A DNA stretch of 64,000 bases from Crossaster papposus (GCA_037893245.1 JBAIAA010000866.1:558001-622000), one strand, 5' to 3'; counted from the first letter of the stretch, positions 32,523-43,770 are shown. Numbers and translations: made by a program. The notes: generated from the letters alone by a model not told the origin.

Positions 32523-32952
32523 TATAATATTGAATGTTTCAGTTTCGTGCGATGAAGAGAATAAACTATCGCAAAGCCGATACTCCCAAATTTATCCGAA
32601 ACGCATGATTAGTAAATGCGTGTGTGAATACGCACGCTGCAGATAATTTTGCCGTCACTTTTTGTTAACTGACATGACTCGCGTTAAGTTGTTTTCTGTC
32701 TGTTCTACTTGCACGTGCGGTGCATTTAGAGTACACTGTCAAAATTAAATCCATTTATTTATTATATTCTACAACATGCACATAAATTCAAATTGTCTGC
32801 CCGCCGAATGGATTCAAAGTATCAACGCACGTACATGTACATGTAAGATTGAAGAGTTAGCGCTATAGTAATTTATTGTAGCTCTATGATGTGGCCACAC
32901 TGTTGATTACTCCAAATCTGACGTGATTTGGTAGTCCACGAGGGGCCGATAC

Positions 32953-33094
32953 TTACCTGCTAATTCCTACTTATGCATTATTCCTTATAGGCCGTAGGCT
33001 AATACGCTAGATTTTACATATACCACAGCGCCCTCTGGGCCGCGCCCATACCCTGAATACCCAAGATGCCAAGCGGCATATCGTCCTCTTTTCT
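32953..33094. repeat. DIRS terminal inverted repeat, low-coordinate side
   Basis: A 142-bp repeat starting TTACCTGCTAATTCC and ending CCTCTTTTCT, identical to the inverse of 39485-39626. Beyond it the element has a unique 44-bp tip (ACTCCAAATCTGACG...). Confidence 0.96.
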
Positions 33095-33159
33095 GAGAGC
33101 GGCTAATAAGAAATCCCAATCAAACAATACCAAGCCCAAAGTGGGGTAGGAGGGAGGGA

Positions 33160-33263
33160 GAATTAGCAGGTAAGTATCGGCCCCTCGTGGACTACCAAAT
33201 CACGTCAGATTTGGAGTAGTCCACTACGGGCCCTCTCTTACCTGCTAATTCCTACTTATGCAT
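33160..33263. repeat. DIRS internal complementary region
   Basis: Two joined parts. 33160-33217 is the inverse of the element's low-coordinate tip (ACTCCAAATC... to GCTAATTC). 33215-33263 is the inverse of its high-coordinate tip (...GGGCCCGTAGTGGACT). The junction reads GGAGTAGTCC, with a doubled AGT. This is the DIRS hallmark: a template of the circle junction that lets both ends be completed during circle formation. Confidence 0.93.
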
Positions 33264-33432
33264 AGATTAGCACTGTGGGAGGAGGAGGGTATGGGCGAGG
33301 ATTTTATAGGGGGGCTCGAAAGGCAGTACCAAAAAACAAAAAACCACCTTAAGTATCGGCCCATCGTGTACCCCAACATGAACATGTGAACTGTTATGTA
33401 CATACGTAAACGGTAACTCACCACAAAGGGAG

Positions 33433-34434
33433 TTACCGTCTGCTAGGGGTCGTCCCATCACTCCGGCGGCGTCTTTTGTCGCCGGTCGGGTTTATCCTAT
33501 CACCACCATCCTTCTCAAGAGTTGAGGGCATTGAAGCCGAGATGACCACGCGGCCCATCTTCCCCTCAGTCTGCAAGACATCTTTGAGGTAGCATGAGAC
33601 AAAAGTGGAGGCAGTCTTCCATGCTGCTGCTTGCAATATATCATGCATAGGAACCCCTTTGAGAAAGGCCCAAGATGTTGCCGTTGCCCTAGTTTCATGA
33701 GCATGCACAGGACCAGTGGATTCAGCTGGCCAACTTGAGATAGATGTTTGAATGGCCCTTACCACCCAGCGAGAAATGGTGTCACGGGTGGCTGCTCCGT
33801 AAGGAGACATTGTTGTAATGAAGAGCTGGGAAATAGAACCTCTGAGAGTCTTAGTGCGAGCGAGGTACCATTTAAGTGCTCGAACAGGGCACCACAATTT
33901 GTCCTCTGGTACAGCAGAGACTGTCTTTACCTGTGGGACGAAGATGTCCGGGGGAGAAAACGAGGCCGACTGATTTTTGGTTAGGAAACCTTGGTTGGGT
34001 ATCAGTCGGACACCATGCGGCTCCCACCTGATGTGTCCATCAGCAATTGTAAGAGCGTGGAGCTCACTTCGCCTTCTGGCTGTGGACACAGCCAATAGGA
34101 AAACAGTCTTCACAGTCAGGTCTATCAGCGAAGCACTAGCAAGTGGCTCAAAGGGCTGTTGAGCTAACACTTGTAGAACCTTACTTAGATCCCATGAGGG
34201 TACCAGACGGCGTTGCTGGGGCCGCTCAACAAACATGCCCTTGAGAAGTTGAGATAGAGCATTATTAGTTGACACGGTTGAATCATCTGAAAATCCCTGA
34301 TGGATTGCCGCAATCGCCGAACGATAACCCCTAACAGTTGCCACGGACAGATCTTGGGAGTAGAGACCCATCAAGAAGTCCCCAATTGCAGTTAGAGATG
34401 CTGAGCAGGGATCAGCAGCTTCCCTTTGCACCAT
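33433..34434 (-). CDS. DIRS tyrosine recombinase
   Basis: A 333-residue open frame with the catalytic set of tyrosine recombinases: Arg in STARRRSELH (about 121), HETR (His 246, Arg 249), Trp 272 in AAWKTAS and Tyr 282 in FVSCYLKDV. The N-terminal core-binding part starts upstream in another frame (AKGRRESTRRTYN, HYLKWCKG, ending near 34434) and shifts by one base into this frame at about 34430. Either a single-base indel or a frameshift/overlap start is involved. The protein would integrate the circular DNA copy. The C-terminus is Lys/Arg-rich. Confidence 0.9.
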   Translation of the reverse strand: MVQREAADPCSASLTAIGDFLMGLYSQDLSVATVRGYRSAIAAIHQGFSDDSTVSTNNALSQLLKGMFVERPQQRRLVPSWDLSKVLQVLAQQPFEPLASASLIDLTVKTVFLLAVSTARRRSELHALTIADGHIRWEPHGVRLIPNQGFLTKNQSASFSPPDIFVPQVKTVSAVPEDKLWCPVRALKWYLARTKTLRGSISQLFITTMSPYGAATRDTISRWVVRAIQTSISSWPAESTGPVHAHETRATATSWAFLKGVPMHDILQAAAWKTASTFVSCYLKDVLQTEGKMGRVVISASMPSTLEKDGGDRINPTGDKRRRRSDGTTPSRR

Positions 34435-36817
34435 TTAAGATAATGTTGTACTCTGCAATTGTATGTCCGACGTGTGGACTCCCTTCGGCCCTTGGCTGCC
34501 AAGGCTGCAGCATTTGCTGAAAGGCCCGCTGTTCGAAGGGAAGACTCGACAAAAACCAGCAAGTTAGGTGATGTTTCTCTGGGTCTGGGTGAAGAAACTC
34601 TGATCTGGGTTGGCTCAGGAGGTCTGTCCGCTGAGGCAACAGGATTGGAGGGTGTACCAGCAGGCGGATGAGACTTTGAAACCATGGTTGTCGTGGCCAA
34701 AAGGGGGCGATTAGAAGAAGCCTGCACTGTTCTGTCTCTACTTTCCTTATCACCCGTGGAAGGAGAGTGATTGGAGGGAAAGCATAAGCAAACATGTTCT
34801 TCCAACTCAGTGAAAAAGCGTCTGTTGCCCAAGCTTGTGGGTCGGAAGCCCGGCTGCAGTACACTGGAAGCTGATTGTTTAGAGCTGAGGCGAATAGGTC
34901 TATGTGAGGCCTGTCGAGTGTTTAAGAAGATACTCTGTACCACTGCTGGGTGCAGCGTCCACTCTGTGGGGAGGACTTTCCCTCTGGACAGGGCATCGGC
35001 CATGACATTCAACCTGCCTGGCAAGTGGACTGCCATCAATGTTGTGTTGTTGGCTATGCACCATCGGAGAAGATCCCATGTGAACATGCATAGGCGACTG
35101 GACCGGGTGCCTCCCTGTCGGTTGATGTAGGAGACGACAGTCGAGTTGTCTGAACGAATCCGAACAACCTTCCCTGCAGCCTCTCTTTGAAAATAGATCA
35201 GAGCCTTTTTCACAGCCAGTAGTTCCAGGACGTTGATATGTAACGCCCGTTCTACTGGGGACCAAGTCCCGGCGACTGAGCCCTCGCTGATGTGAGCTCC
35301 CCAACCGTCGTTTGATGCATCTGATGTTAGCGTCAACGTCGGAAGGGGACGAGGGAACCTTAGACCGGTTGATAGATTGCGTGGGTTGCTCCACCATATC
35401 AGATGATAGTGTACCGGGGAGAGTACCGGTACGAGCTTGGATAGTGGATGATGTTTTGGTCTGTAATGGGCAAGTAAATGTCTGAACGAATCCGAACAAC
35501 CTTCCCTGCAGCCTCTCTTTGAAAATAGATCAGAGCCTTTTTCACAGCCAGTAGTTTCAGGACGTTGATATGTAACGCCCGTTCTACTGGGGACCAAGTC
35601 CCGGCGACTGAGCCCTCGCTGATGTGAGCTCCCCAACCGTCGTTTGATGCATCTGATGTTAGCGTCAACGTCGGAAGGGGACGAGGGAACCTTAGACCGG
35701 TTGATAGATTGCGTGGGTTGCTCCACCATATCAGATGATAGTGTACCGGGGAGAGTACCGGTACGAGCTTGGATAGTGGATGATGTTTTGGTCTGTAATG
35801 GGCAAGTAAATGCAGCTGAATTGGTCGCATGTACAACCGGCAGTAAGGTATCAGATCTACCATACTGGCCATCAGGCCCAAGAGGCGGAGCCAGGCCACT
35901 ACTGGGGCTGTTGCTACCGACATCAGCAAAACTGCGCATTCCAAAAGATTTCCCAGTCGCTCTTGAGTGGGAAAAGCTATTCCGCAAGATAGATCCAACT
36001 CTGCCCCCAGAAAAGTTGGGCGAGTTGTCGGGATTGGATGCGACTTCTCGTTGTTGATTAGAAAGCCTAGACTGCCTGCAATATCCCTTGTGGCGTTTAC
36101 TGCTTGACGTGTTTGGCTTTCGGACATGCCCACAATCAACCAGTCGTCTAGGTAGACAAAGATTAGAATGCTTCTTTGTCTGAGGATGGCTGCCACAACC
36201 TTCGCCAACCGTGTGAAAACCCTTGGTGCAGTTGAAAGTCCGAACGGAAGGACAGTAAACTCGTACGTTACTCCTGCGTATAGGAACCGGAGGTACTTGG
36301 AGTGACTGTCTAGAATGGGCACGTGGAAGTAGGCGTCCTTTAGATCCAAGGTCGCAGCCCATGACTGTATGGGCAGAGAGTCCAACACCATACGGAGTGT
36401 TTCCATCCTGAATCTTTTCGGTCGAATAAATTTGTTGAGAGGCCGAAGGTTCAGGATGGGGCGCCAATCTCCGGGTTTCTTTTTCGGAGTTAGGAAGAAT
36501 GTGGAGAAAAACCCTTCGTTGGACTGATTTTGAGGCACCATTCTTATTGCAAGTTTTTGGAGAAGAGATAAGATTTCCGACTCCAGTGCCTGACGCTTGG
36601 TGAGGTCGGAGGGCACTAGAGTGGAACGACGGATCGTGTCCGTCGGGGGAGTGCTTGTGAATTCCAGAGCGTATCCGAGAGATACGGAGTTGAGCACCCA
36701 CCCGTCGGAACAAAAACGGGCCCAAGTCTTTGCGAAATATTTTAGACGGCCCCCGACGGGCCCGAGACCGGGGGCCGGAATGGAGAGCCTGTCATTTACG
36801 CCAAGATCCCCCACCAA
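34412..36817 (-). pseudogene. DIRS reverse transcriptase-RNase H, broken by duplication
   Basis: Begins at 36817, overlapping the gag end by 26 nt. RT motifs: FFLTPKKKPGDWRPILNLRP, TLDLKDAYFHVPI, PFGLSTAPRVF and the catalytic YLDD at 36143-36154. RNase H follows with TLTSDASNDGWGAHI, HINVLELLAV, RSDNSTVVSYINRQGG and LPGRLNVMADALSR. A 332-bp tandem duplication inside RNase H shifts the frame, so the first frame stops near 35399 while the functional sequence resumes in another. The last part (PQAWATDAF to LRTAGLS) again lies in a different frame. The intact ancestor would be one RT-RH protein. Confidence 0.92.
35147..35810. repeat. 332-bp tandem duplication inside DIRS RNase H
   Basis: TGTCTGAACGAATCCGAACA starts at 35147 and again at 35479, and both copies run to GGGCAAGTAAATG. 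One substitution was noticed (GTAGTTCCAGG versus GTAGTTTCAGG, changing Glu to Lys). Because 332 is not a multiple of 3, the second copy is out of frame. The near identity shows a very recent event. Confidence 0.96.
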
Positions 36818-38948
36818 AACCCCTGCCAGAGCGAGGGGCAGTGGAGGACCTACCGCCTCTACCTCGATAGCCAGAGAACAATGGCCGGTAATAAGCTGCC
36901 GTGGCTACTTGTGTCGGGGCAGTCGAGGATTGGGCTGCAGTAGTTGTGGCTCTAGTAGGTTGACTTGACCGGAAACGAAAAGGCCTCAGTGGTTTGCGTG
37001 GAAACCGTTGAGTAGATGATTTGTTTTCACGCTTGGCCGGCCGAGACTCTTTAGCCTTTCTCAGGTTTATCTTATCGGTGGCTTCAATCCGTTTTGCCTC
37101 TTCTTCCATCAGCTCTTGGAATTTATTGTCAAACAGGTCAGGACCCAAGAGTGAAAGGGCATCTAGGCGTGCTCGAGCCCCATCAGAAGGAAGAAAAATT
37201 GTATCGAGTACATTCGATCTTCTGACCATAGTTGCAAAAATTGAAATCCGTGTAAACTGTTCCATGCACAACTGTAAACAGTCGTCCATGCATCGGAATA
37301 CCATTTCTGTAGACTCAGGGGAAACTTTTGAATCAGCTTCACAAGCGCATACCAAGAACTCAGAAAGCAATTGTGAAAAACAACTCACTTTCAATCCAAA
37401 ACGTGAGGCAGTATCCACCTTCGCCAAGGTCTCTTCCAATTTGCCGCGCATACGGTCTTGAAAGGGGCTTTTCCCTGATGCCCGGTTGCCTCTGTCGGCC
37501 GCCATTTTATCTTTAGCTGCGTCTGGAATTACCGGGACCGCCAAATATTTGTTATGATCCTTCAGCGGCGCTCTAAAGGTCCGTGCCTTAATATTGTCTT
37601 TGGGTCGCCATTTTTTATATGCCGCCAAAGCTCCGATGTGGTCCGTACGAACTTTATCTATAGGGAACGCCGGGAAAACTTGTCCCCGGGTCCGAGACTC
37701 GGATGGGGCAGTTCGGTGTTTGAAGGTTTGCCGTTCATCCTGCCTCGTCTGCGGTTCGTCTTCTGCCGGTATCCTGAGCACCCGGACCATATCCTTCATG
37801 ACTGTCCGAAATCGGAGGTCAGTAACCGAAAGGGTGGTTACGTTAGTAGACTCTTCACCGGAAGAATTGTCATCACCGGAAAGAAGGTCGAAGTCTATCC
37901 CGGGGGTCGGTGCCGGTCCGCCCGAACCCGAGGGTTCGCCCCCATCGGCCGCTGGTGCCGTTCGGCCCCCTTGTGGGGGCGGTTGGTCATGAGCGGACTC
38001 CCGTGACGGCCGAAAACTTCGGCCTACCTCGGGGTTTGAGTTTGATTCCGACAGATTTTCTGATGGACACAATGATAATTCATCCCTACGTTCCGGAGAA
38101 GTTGGTTCCGGGGGGAGGAGAATAGATTGGTCAACGGAAGTTGACGCTGTTGACAAACGGTGGGGGACCAAGGATACCAGCGTAGCTGACAAATCCTGAA
38201 ACCCCCGTAGCAGCAGTGCTTGCGTGCTGTTCCCTTTTCCGTGATGATGACGGCGATGGGAGTCTGCGGAATGGCTAGTCGAGGATTGCCCGGAAGAATT
38301 AGAACCGGAACTCGAACTAGAATAACGGCGTCTACGCTTACGATGGCGATGACGCTTATGCCCCGAAGGGTAACAATCACGCAGACTTTGGCGTACGGGA
38401 ATACCAACATCCGAGACAGCGGCATCCGGGCCCGGATCCGGTGCCTCGGGCCAAGTCGAACACCTGGGTGTTTCGACCGAGTCCGGTAGCGGCTCGGAGT
38501 CTCGGATATCTGCCCGTCTGCCGGACTTACCGGACTTGTCGGACAGGCCCATTTATATCGTTTTCTTTCGGGCTCCGCCGATGGGCTGACTTGGTGCGGT
38601 CGGAGTATCGGTCTTGGCATCGGTCCTGGTAGACAGAGGCCGAACAGGCATGTCGGCGGACACCGTTTTGTCGGCCAAGACTCCCTTAGCCCCGGGACCG
38701 GAAGACAGCGGCCGAATAGGCATGTCGCCGGACACCGTTGTGTGGGCGGAGACTCCCTTGGCCCCGGGACCGGTGGACAGTGGCCGAATAGGCATGTCTC
38801 CGGATCCCGTAATGCCGGCCGGTGTTTTCTCGGCACGTAGTCCGGAGGACAGCGGCCTAACAGGCATGTCCCCGGGGGCCGATTTACCGAGTTTGGACTT
38901 CATACTTACTCGTTTTGTCTTAGTAGTAGCCGGAGGCCTACCAGGCAC
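36792..38948 (-). pseudogene. DIRS gag-like ORF1
   Basis: The main frame of 586 residues (38552 to 36792) starts MGLSDKSGKSGRRADIRDSE. It has a basic/serine-rich stretch (GHKRHRHRKRRRRYSSSSSG), a proline/acidic middle, a helical domain with RFGLKVSCFSQLLSEFLVCA and FLPSDGARARLDALSLLGPD, and an Arg/Gly-rich tail (YRGRGGRSS). The same frame continues upstream through an in-frame TAA (38553-38555) into repeated DMPVRPLSS-type peptides up to about 38948. The role is inferred from position before RT and the RNA-binding-like tail. Whether the TAA is a mutation or a real boundary is unclear. Confidence 0.82.
38634..38905. repeat. 72-bp repeats within DIRS gag
   Basis: Four copies at a 72-bp spacing (38634, 38706, 38778, 38850) centred on GGCCGAATAGGCATGTC. 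They encode 24-residue units such as GDMPIRPLSSGPGAKGV on the minus strand. The spacing keeps frame, suggesting expansion within a coding sequence. Confidence 0.9.
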
Positions 38949-38991
38949 GGCTCTACTTCTACTCTTAGCGGCAGTGCTAGACAGCGGCCTA

Positions 38992-39276
38992 TCAGGCAGA
39001 GCCTAGTAGGCAAGACTTTTGTCGTCCGGAGGGCTCCGAAGAACCACTCCGTACTGAGTCACCACTGGGGGAATGGCTGCGCAGCCATGCCGAGACTCCA
39101 TTCCAATCATCGGAAGCCCACCCTTTGCATATCTCGCACGGGTGAGACCGAGAACATACCCTACACTTGGGGCATAAATCGTGTGCATCCTGCTTAGAAC
39201 GCGGTTTAATTATTCTACACTTTGTACAGGTAACAAAATTGGGGGGAACCCGCCGAACGCTGCTCGCGTCGGCCAT
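38992..39276 (-). pseudogene. DIRS ORF1 N-terminal zinc-ribbon segment
   Basis: Starts MADASSVRRVPPNFVTCTKC at 39276 and contains CTKC, CPKCRVC and PCEICKGW cysteine pairs, an N-terminal treble-cysteine motif seen in DIRS ORF1 proteins. It ends in a stop at 38992, and the next gag piece follows in another frame, so ORF1 is frameshifted here. A similar cysteine motif opens the decayed DIRS at 52235-52381. Confidence 0.75.
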
Positions 39277-39484
39277 CTTGAAAAATAAAACGAAAGAAAC
39301 AACCAGACCCGATTGCAATCTGCACTAGGAATACTGGTATAAATCACGAAATGAGATAAACTAAGAAACACTCTGTTGCTAATAAACAGGAGGTTTAATG
39401 GAGAAAAAACACTTCTAGAACTAGCGAAAACTCGTATATTGAGAGAGCTTCAATAGAATACGACTACACCTGAACGGCGCTAGA

Positions 39485-39626
39485 AGAAAAGAGGACGATA
39501 TGCCGCTTGGCATCTTGGGTATTCAGGGTATGGGCGCGGCCCAGAGGGCGCTGTGGTATATGTAAAATCTAGCGTATTAGCCTACGGCCTATAAGGAATA
39601 ATGCATAAGTAGGAATTAGCAGGTAA
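39485..39626. repeat. DIRS terminal inverted repeat, high-coordinate side
   Basis: Exact inverse of 32953-33094. It is followed outward by the unique tip GAGAGGGCCCGTAGTGGACT that is copied in the internal complementary region. Confidence 0.96.
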
Positions 39627-39675
39627 GAGAGGGCCCGTAGTGGACTGAATGTGTAACAATTAGATTTAATCTTAC

Positions 39676-39791
39676 TTGTCCCATGTTCCAAGGTAGTTCA
39701 TAAGGTGTTGTGCATTGCTTTGCATGCCAGCATCAATACTCTTTTGTATCTTCTTGGTTTCTTCATCTTTCTCAATCACGTTGTTGATGGG
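39676..39791 (-). CDS. DNAH2: Dynein heavy chain exon 9
   Basis: A 116-nt exon starting in phase 0 (PINNVIEKDEETKKIQKSID) and ending NYLGTWD plus AA. I-KDE-IKKIQ-SI-AGM and L-NYL-TWD match the axonemal dynein tail. The acceptor is CTACAG and the donor GTAAGA. The DIRS element ends only 29 bp beyond the donor, leaving the +1 to +6 splice signal untouched. Confidence 0.9.
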
Positions 39792-40227
39792 CTGTAGACA
39801 AGGTTTAGAAAGAGAAAAAAACAAGATAGGCCTCCCATGCTTTCCTGAAAAAGATTATCATTGTTTAAACCAAGGCACAAAATTAAATACAAATTTGGAG
39901 AGATGCATTTCTGTCTACACTAATAATGTTGTTCTCTCACATTAAAAAGGTCTGATTTCACACAGTCTGAAAAGGTCATATTCTAATTCGTCCAGTAAAT
40001 TGATCCACTCCACTTTTAAGCCATTCATAATTTCAATCAGAAACAGGAAATATTGTTTACTTTTCTTCTTTTTATGTCATTTTTGTGTTGTTCTACGAGG
40101 GCCAGCAGCATGGTTAAATTATGTGGAATTGGGGGGGGGGACATCCGGGGTGCATCAGCTTTGCATATTATGTAGTTTTCAATTTTTCAAATTTATATGT
40201 ACACATTCCCAAGTGCGAACTGGTTAA

Positions 40228-41345
40228 AGGTAGGTTACACCATTTGCAGATATAAAAAAATATTACTACCAAACTTTTAGGAATTGTCTTACTTATTTGA
40301 AAGTAAATATTGATTGAAGGCATCTAGCAAAATGATTGCGCTAGATATCCTGTAATTGTTACGAAATGTTGAATTTTATTTAAACAAAATTAATAATTCC
40401 CGGCGATCGCGAAAAAACAAAAACAACATACCTGTAAGAAAAACTGCCCGACGCCAGTTTTTCTGGATTTTTACAATATCCATGATTGTCTAACCATGGA
40501 GAAAGGAAAACAGAAGGAGAGATCACACACCGACTGATGTGATATGATGGTCGCCACGCTCATAAACTCAACAATGGAAAACTGCCAAATCCTAATTCAA
40601 GTTTTGCGCGGTCAGCGAGCCAACAGTTGCCTCTTGGCATGATGGAAATTTTTTGGCCCGCGTATTCAGTGGGCAAAAACAAAAACAAAAACACATTTTC
40701 GATCATTTTTTGTGTGCAATTGTCTAGATTTGTCCTGTCCTAAAACTAAACTATTCACTTGTGTTTTTACTTCGTCCCCATTTTAAACTATTTTTCGGCT
40801 GTAGGAAACCGGCAGAAAATATGTTATGGCGATAAAATGATATTAATATTCATAGGTTCTCCATTTCACAGGAAATGAACGTAACTTGACGAATTTTAGG
40901 CCGATTATTTCAGCGAACCACCAAAATGCGTACCTTTTTGCACCGAAGACAACGGGTTCCCGTGAGTTTTTGCAGGGGCTACAAAAACCGACTGCACATG
41001 CGAACAGTGCTGTTGTTTACACGTATCTAAGTATCGTCGCTGCATCTTCCACAACTCGAGTACGCCGATTACCAACGAAATCGCGGCGACCGTCATGCGC
41101 ACAGAAGGTTGGATTAGGTCATAAAACTCCTGACCACAGCGGTCGGCCGCTATGCAGAGTGTATGGGAGTAATCCGGTGATTATTGATTAGACTGATAAG
41201 ATGATTTTGTTCTCTCTCCTTCTGTTTTCCTTCCTCCAGGTCAAACCTAGGACAGGTCAGTTTAACAATATTTACTATAAAATCCAACCCCCCAATATCC
41301 ACCCATTCATGATAATTCAAGCAATTACCAATGGTGTATCCTACC
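40228..41345. mobile_element. TTAA MITE family A, long copy with internal insertion
   Basis: TTAA at 40224-40227 and 41346-41349. The ends AGGTAGGTTACACCATT and the inverse of ATGGTGTATCCTACC match the 374-bp copy at 45238. A block of about 740 bp in the middle is bracketed by inverted GGAAAACAGAAGGAGAGA (about 40506 and 41213), so a second inverted-repeat element appears nested in it. Confidence 0.82.
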
Positions 41346-41349
41346 TTAA

Positions 41350-42655
41350 AGGGTGCATGTGACTAAATCTCATTAATATTTTGTGATCCCTCCGGTAATT
41401 TTGGATAAGAGGTCTCTGGGGCTTATAAATTGGACTGATTGTACAAATATTTGTGGAAATCAAGAATTGGTGACCCGTGGCTTCCAACTCGGGGGATTCC
41501 GTTCACACAAAAAGACCAATACGTGGGTGTATTTGGCACAGAGGCGGGGGGCTACATTGAGACCTGTGCCCAGAGCTGGGCCACCAGTTTAGGGGTGGTT
41601 TGTGTAAAGGGGAGTATAAAAAAAAATGAATTCGGTCAACCCCCATAAATTTGAAAAGAAAATTATTCTAGGAGTCTTAATCTTCAGTTTCAAGTCAAAC
41701 AAATATGGCCACTCTACTTATGAGCGTCACCAGGCGGCGCTCTTTCTTTCTATTTTTGTGTTGGTTACAATGAGCGCCGTAGTTAGTGTAGTGGAACCTT
41801 AAGTGGCTTTTTCTAGTTCCACCCCCACCTGTCACAAATACATCAGGAGTCTTTCAATTGACCTTCTGTAAGCACCAGTTAAAAATCCTATCCCTTCACT
41901 ATAGTTTTACAATGATAAATCTATAGTATTATTATAGTTAATTATAATTTGATTAAAGTTTACTGTAGTTTCATACAAAAACTATAGTATTAGTTTTAAA
42001 TACTAAAGTAGGACTACAGTATTTTCTATATGTTTCACTTTTCACAAAACCTCATGTGTCAAAAGTAATGCTTCAGTCTGCAGTTTCGTGTCAGCAGTTT
42101 CGTTCCTGTGGTTTTACTCCATGCAGTTTCTATATGTAACTGTAGTTGTACTTTTCCATACACTCTTAAAACTTCAAGGTTACAACTTCCGTGGTCAATT
42201 TTTACTGAGTGTCTTTGCAAATGTCAATATCGCATCTCCAGGCATACAATTTTTAGTATTGAATTTTCGAATTCAGACTTTTAAATCTCGGAGAAAGACA
42301 TTGTTTGTACACAAATATACGCATCCTTCCGAAATTTCATCAATTTTCAGACTTTTTCTAAATTGCCAGTCTCATCCTCTCCCTTAACTGTTCAAATTTA
42401 GTCTAAAACCCCAGCCTTCCAGCAAATTCTCTAAAGATTTAAAACAAAAATTGACTAAGGAAATGGGGTTATATTGAAATGACAACAGAAAGGGGTTTAA
42501 TTTGACCATGGGATTGGGGTTATATTTCAACCAAGATTGTGACCAAACATGATAGTTTTCGTTGACCACGTAGCACAGGGTCTTGACCACGTACAATGTA
42601 TGTCTTCGGTGCATCATTCTCGTAAAAATGAAATGGATATGATTGCGATTTTATT
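41350..42655. other. Intron, nothing firm
   Basis: Mixed intron sequence. TAGTATTA/ACTATAGT words recur around 41880-42010, perhaps an old simple repeat. No coding evidence. Confidence 0.45.
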
Positions 42656-42659
42656 TTAA

Positions 42660-42862
42660 CCAGTTCGCGCCGGGATTATTTTTAACGAAACTTGATCCGA
42701 GGCGTGTTCAGGCCGATTGTACCGGGAAGCACACTTACACATTTCCGGCCTTGCTTGCTGCTGACAGACATTTCAGGCCTTGCTCGTTGCGTGTTTATGC
42801 GTCATCCGTTTTTAATCCGAGGAAAACTTTGTATTTATATTACGTCATCCGGAGCGAACTGG
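42660..42862. mobile_element. TTAA MITE family C, copy 1
   Basis: TTAA on both sides, with inverted ends CCAGTTCGCGCCGG / CCAGTTCGCTCCGG. The interior has CACATTTCCGGCCTTGC and TTTATGCGTCATCC. Related copies lie at 55574 (opposite orientation) and 60811. Confidence 0.92.
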
Positions 42863-43600
42863 TTAAAATAGAATATACAAATTCACACAACTACTACTTT
42901 AAATTGCAAGGTTTTTGTTTAATTTCGTGACAAATAACGGTTCGTCATTTCGTAGAACCAACAAAATGGTGGACTGTGTTCCGCTAGTCGTTTTACAGTT
43001 GCAGCTGGTTGAACTACAGCTGAGCAATTATTATTATGATCACCGTCTGTTTGTAATATTCAAAGAATAGGTCTTTCTCTAGTGACGCCATTTCCTACAG
43101 ATTAGTACGTGCAACAGCATTTTGAGCCTGGCCGGAGTGAAGCGAAGCAAAGCCTGCCCCATGCCTTACATGTACCGTTAGGTCACTAGCTGCGATGCCT
43201 GCTTGGCAACTGTTACAGTGCATTTTGCTCATTACAGTATTTGGACGGTGGTATTTACTGCTGGAAATGTGTCTATGTTTCGCAGGTCTGATGTCAGGGG
43301 TCAGAGACCAACTTATTTTTTGTATTACAAATTACAACAAATTATAGATGTTCTGTTGCATGAGCAACTCTTATAAAGAATAAGGAACATTTTTAAACAG
43401 CAACATTTTATGAGATTTGAAGGCAATGTGCCCCTTTAAAATACTATTATAAAAAACTAATTATCCAAAGAATACTAACATAATACTATATTGTTCAAAT
43501 GAATTTACAATACCTGAACATCCCCACAATGCAAAAGAAATTCTTTAAAACAATTTGGTTGCGGTACCCACTGCTATTCAGATTAAAACTAGCTAAATGA

Positions 43601-43770
43601 CCCTGGCTAGCTCAGTTTTCCAGTTGTGAGACATTTGCATTGGAAAGCAAGAGATAATGGGTTTAAGTCCAAGCCAAGTGATTTCTTTTTCAAATCATCT
43701 CTTGGGACAACACTGAGTGCACAGTGTTTATATAATATGTCGGTCAAGGGCAAAAAGCCAATATTGAAAA
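43601..43770 (+). repeat. Possible tRNA-derived SINE
   Basis: TGGCTAGCTCAGTTTTC resembles a tRNA A box, and about 45 bp later GGGTTTAAGTCC resembles a B box, the spacing of an internal RNA polymerase III promoter. An unrelated body runs to near exon 8. No tail or duplication was identified, and the tRNA part does not fold cleanly. Confidence 0.4.

Larger units (their letters stand above)
32909..39646 (-). mobile_element. Structurally complete DIRS-type tyrosine-recombinase retrotransposon
   Basis: A 6738-bp element, coding strand minus, in the order ITR - gag - RT/RNase H - tyrosine recombinase - internal complementary region - ITR. ACT triplets mark both ends. The 142-bp inverted terminal repeats are identical, so this is a recent arrival. 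Elements of this class integrate a circular DNA with a tyrosine recombinase and leave no target duplication. It lies in the same orientation as the dynein gene and its right end is 29 bp from the donor of exon 9. Coding defects (tandem duplication, frameshifts, an in-frame stop) make this copy probably inactive. Confidence 0.95.

Noticed and set aside
32909-33217. Separate small element beside the DIRS
   Set aside because: The palindromic arms looked like a nested mini-element, but they are the DIRS terminal repeat plus its internal complementary region.
35500-36725. Minus-strand frame of about 400 codons overlapping the DIRS RT in another frame
   Set aside because: Shadow of the real RT frame. 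The YLDD-containing frame starting at 36817 is the coding one, and only the part below about 35478 of the longer frame is real RNase H.
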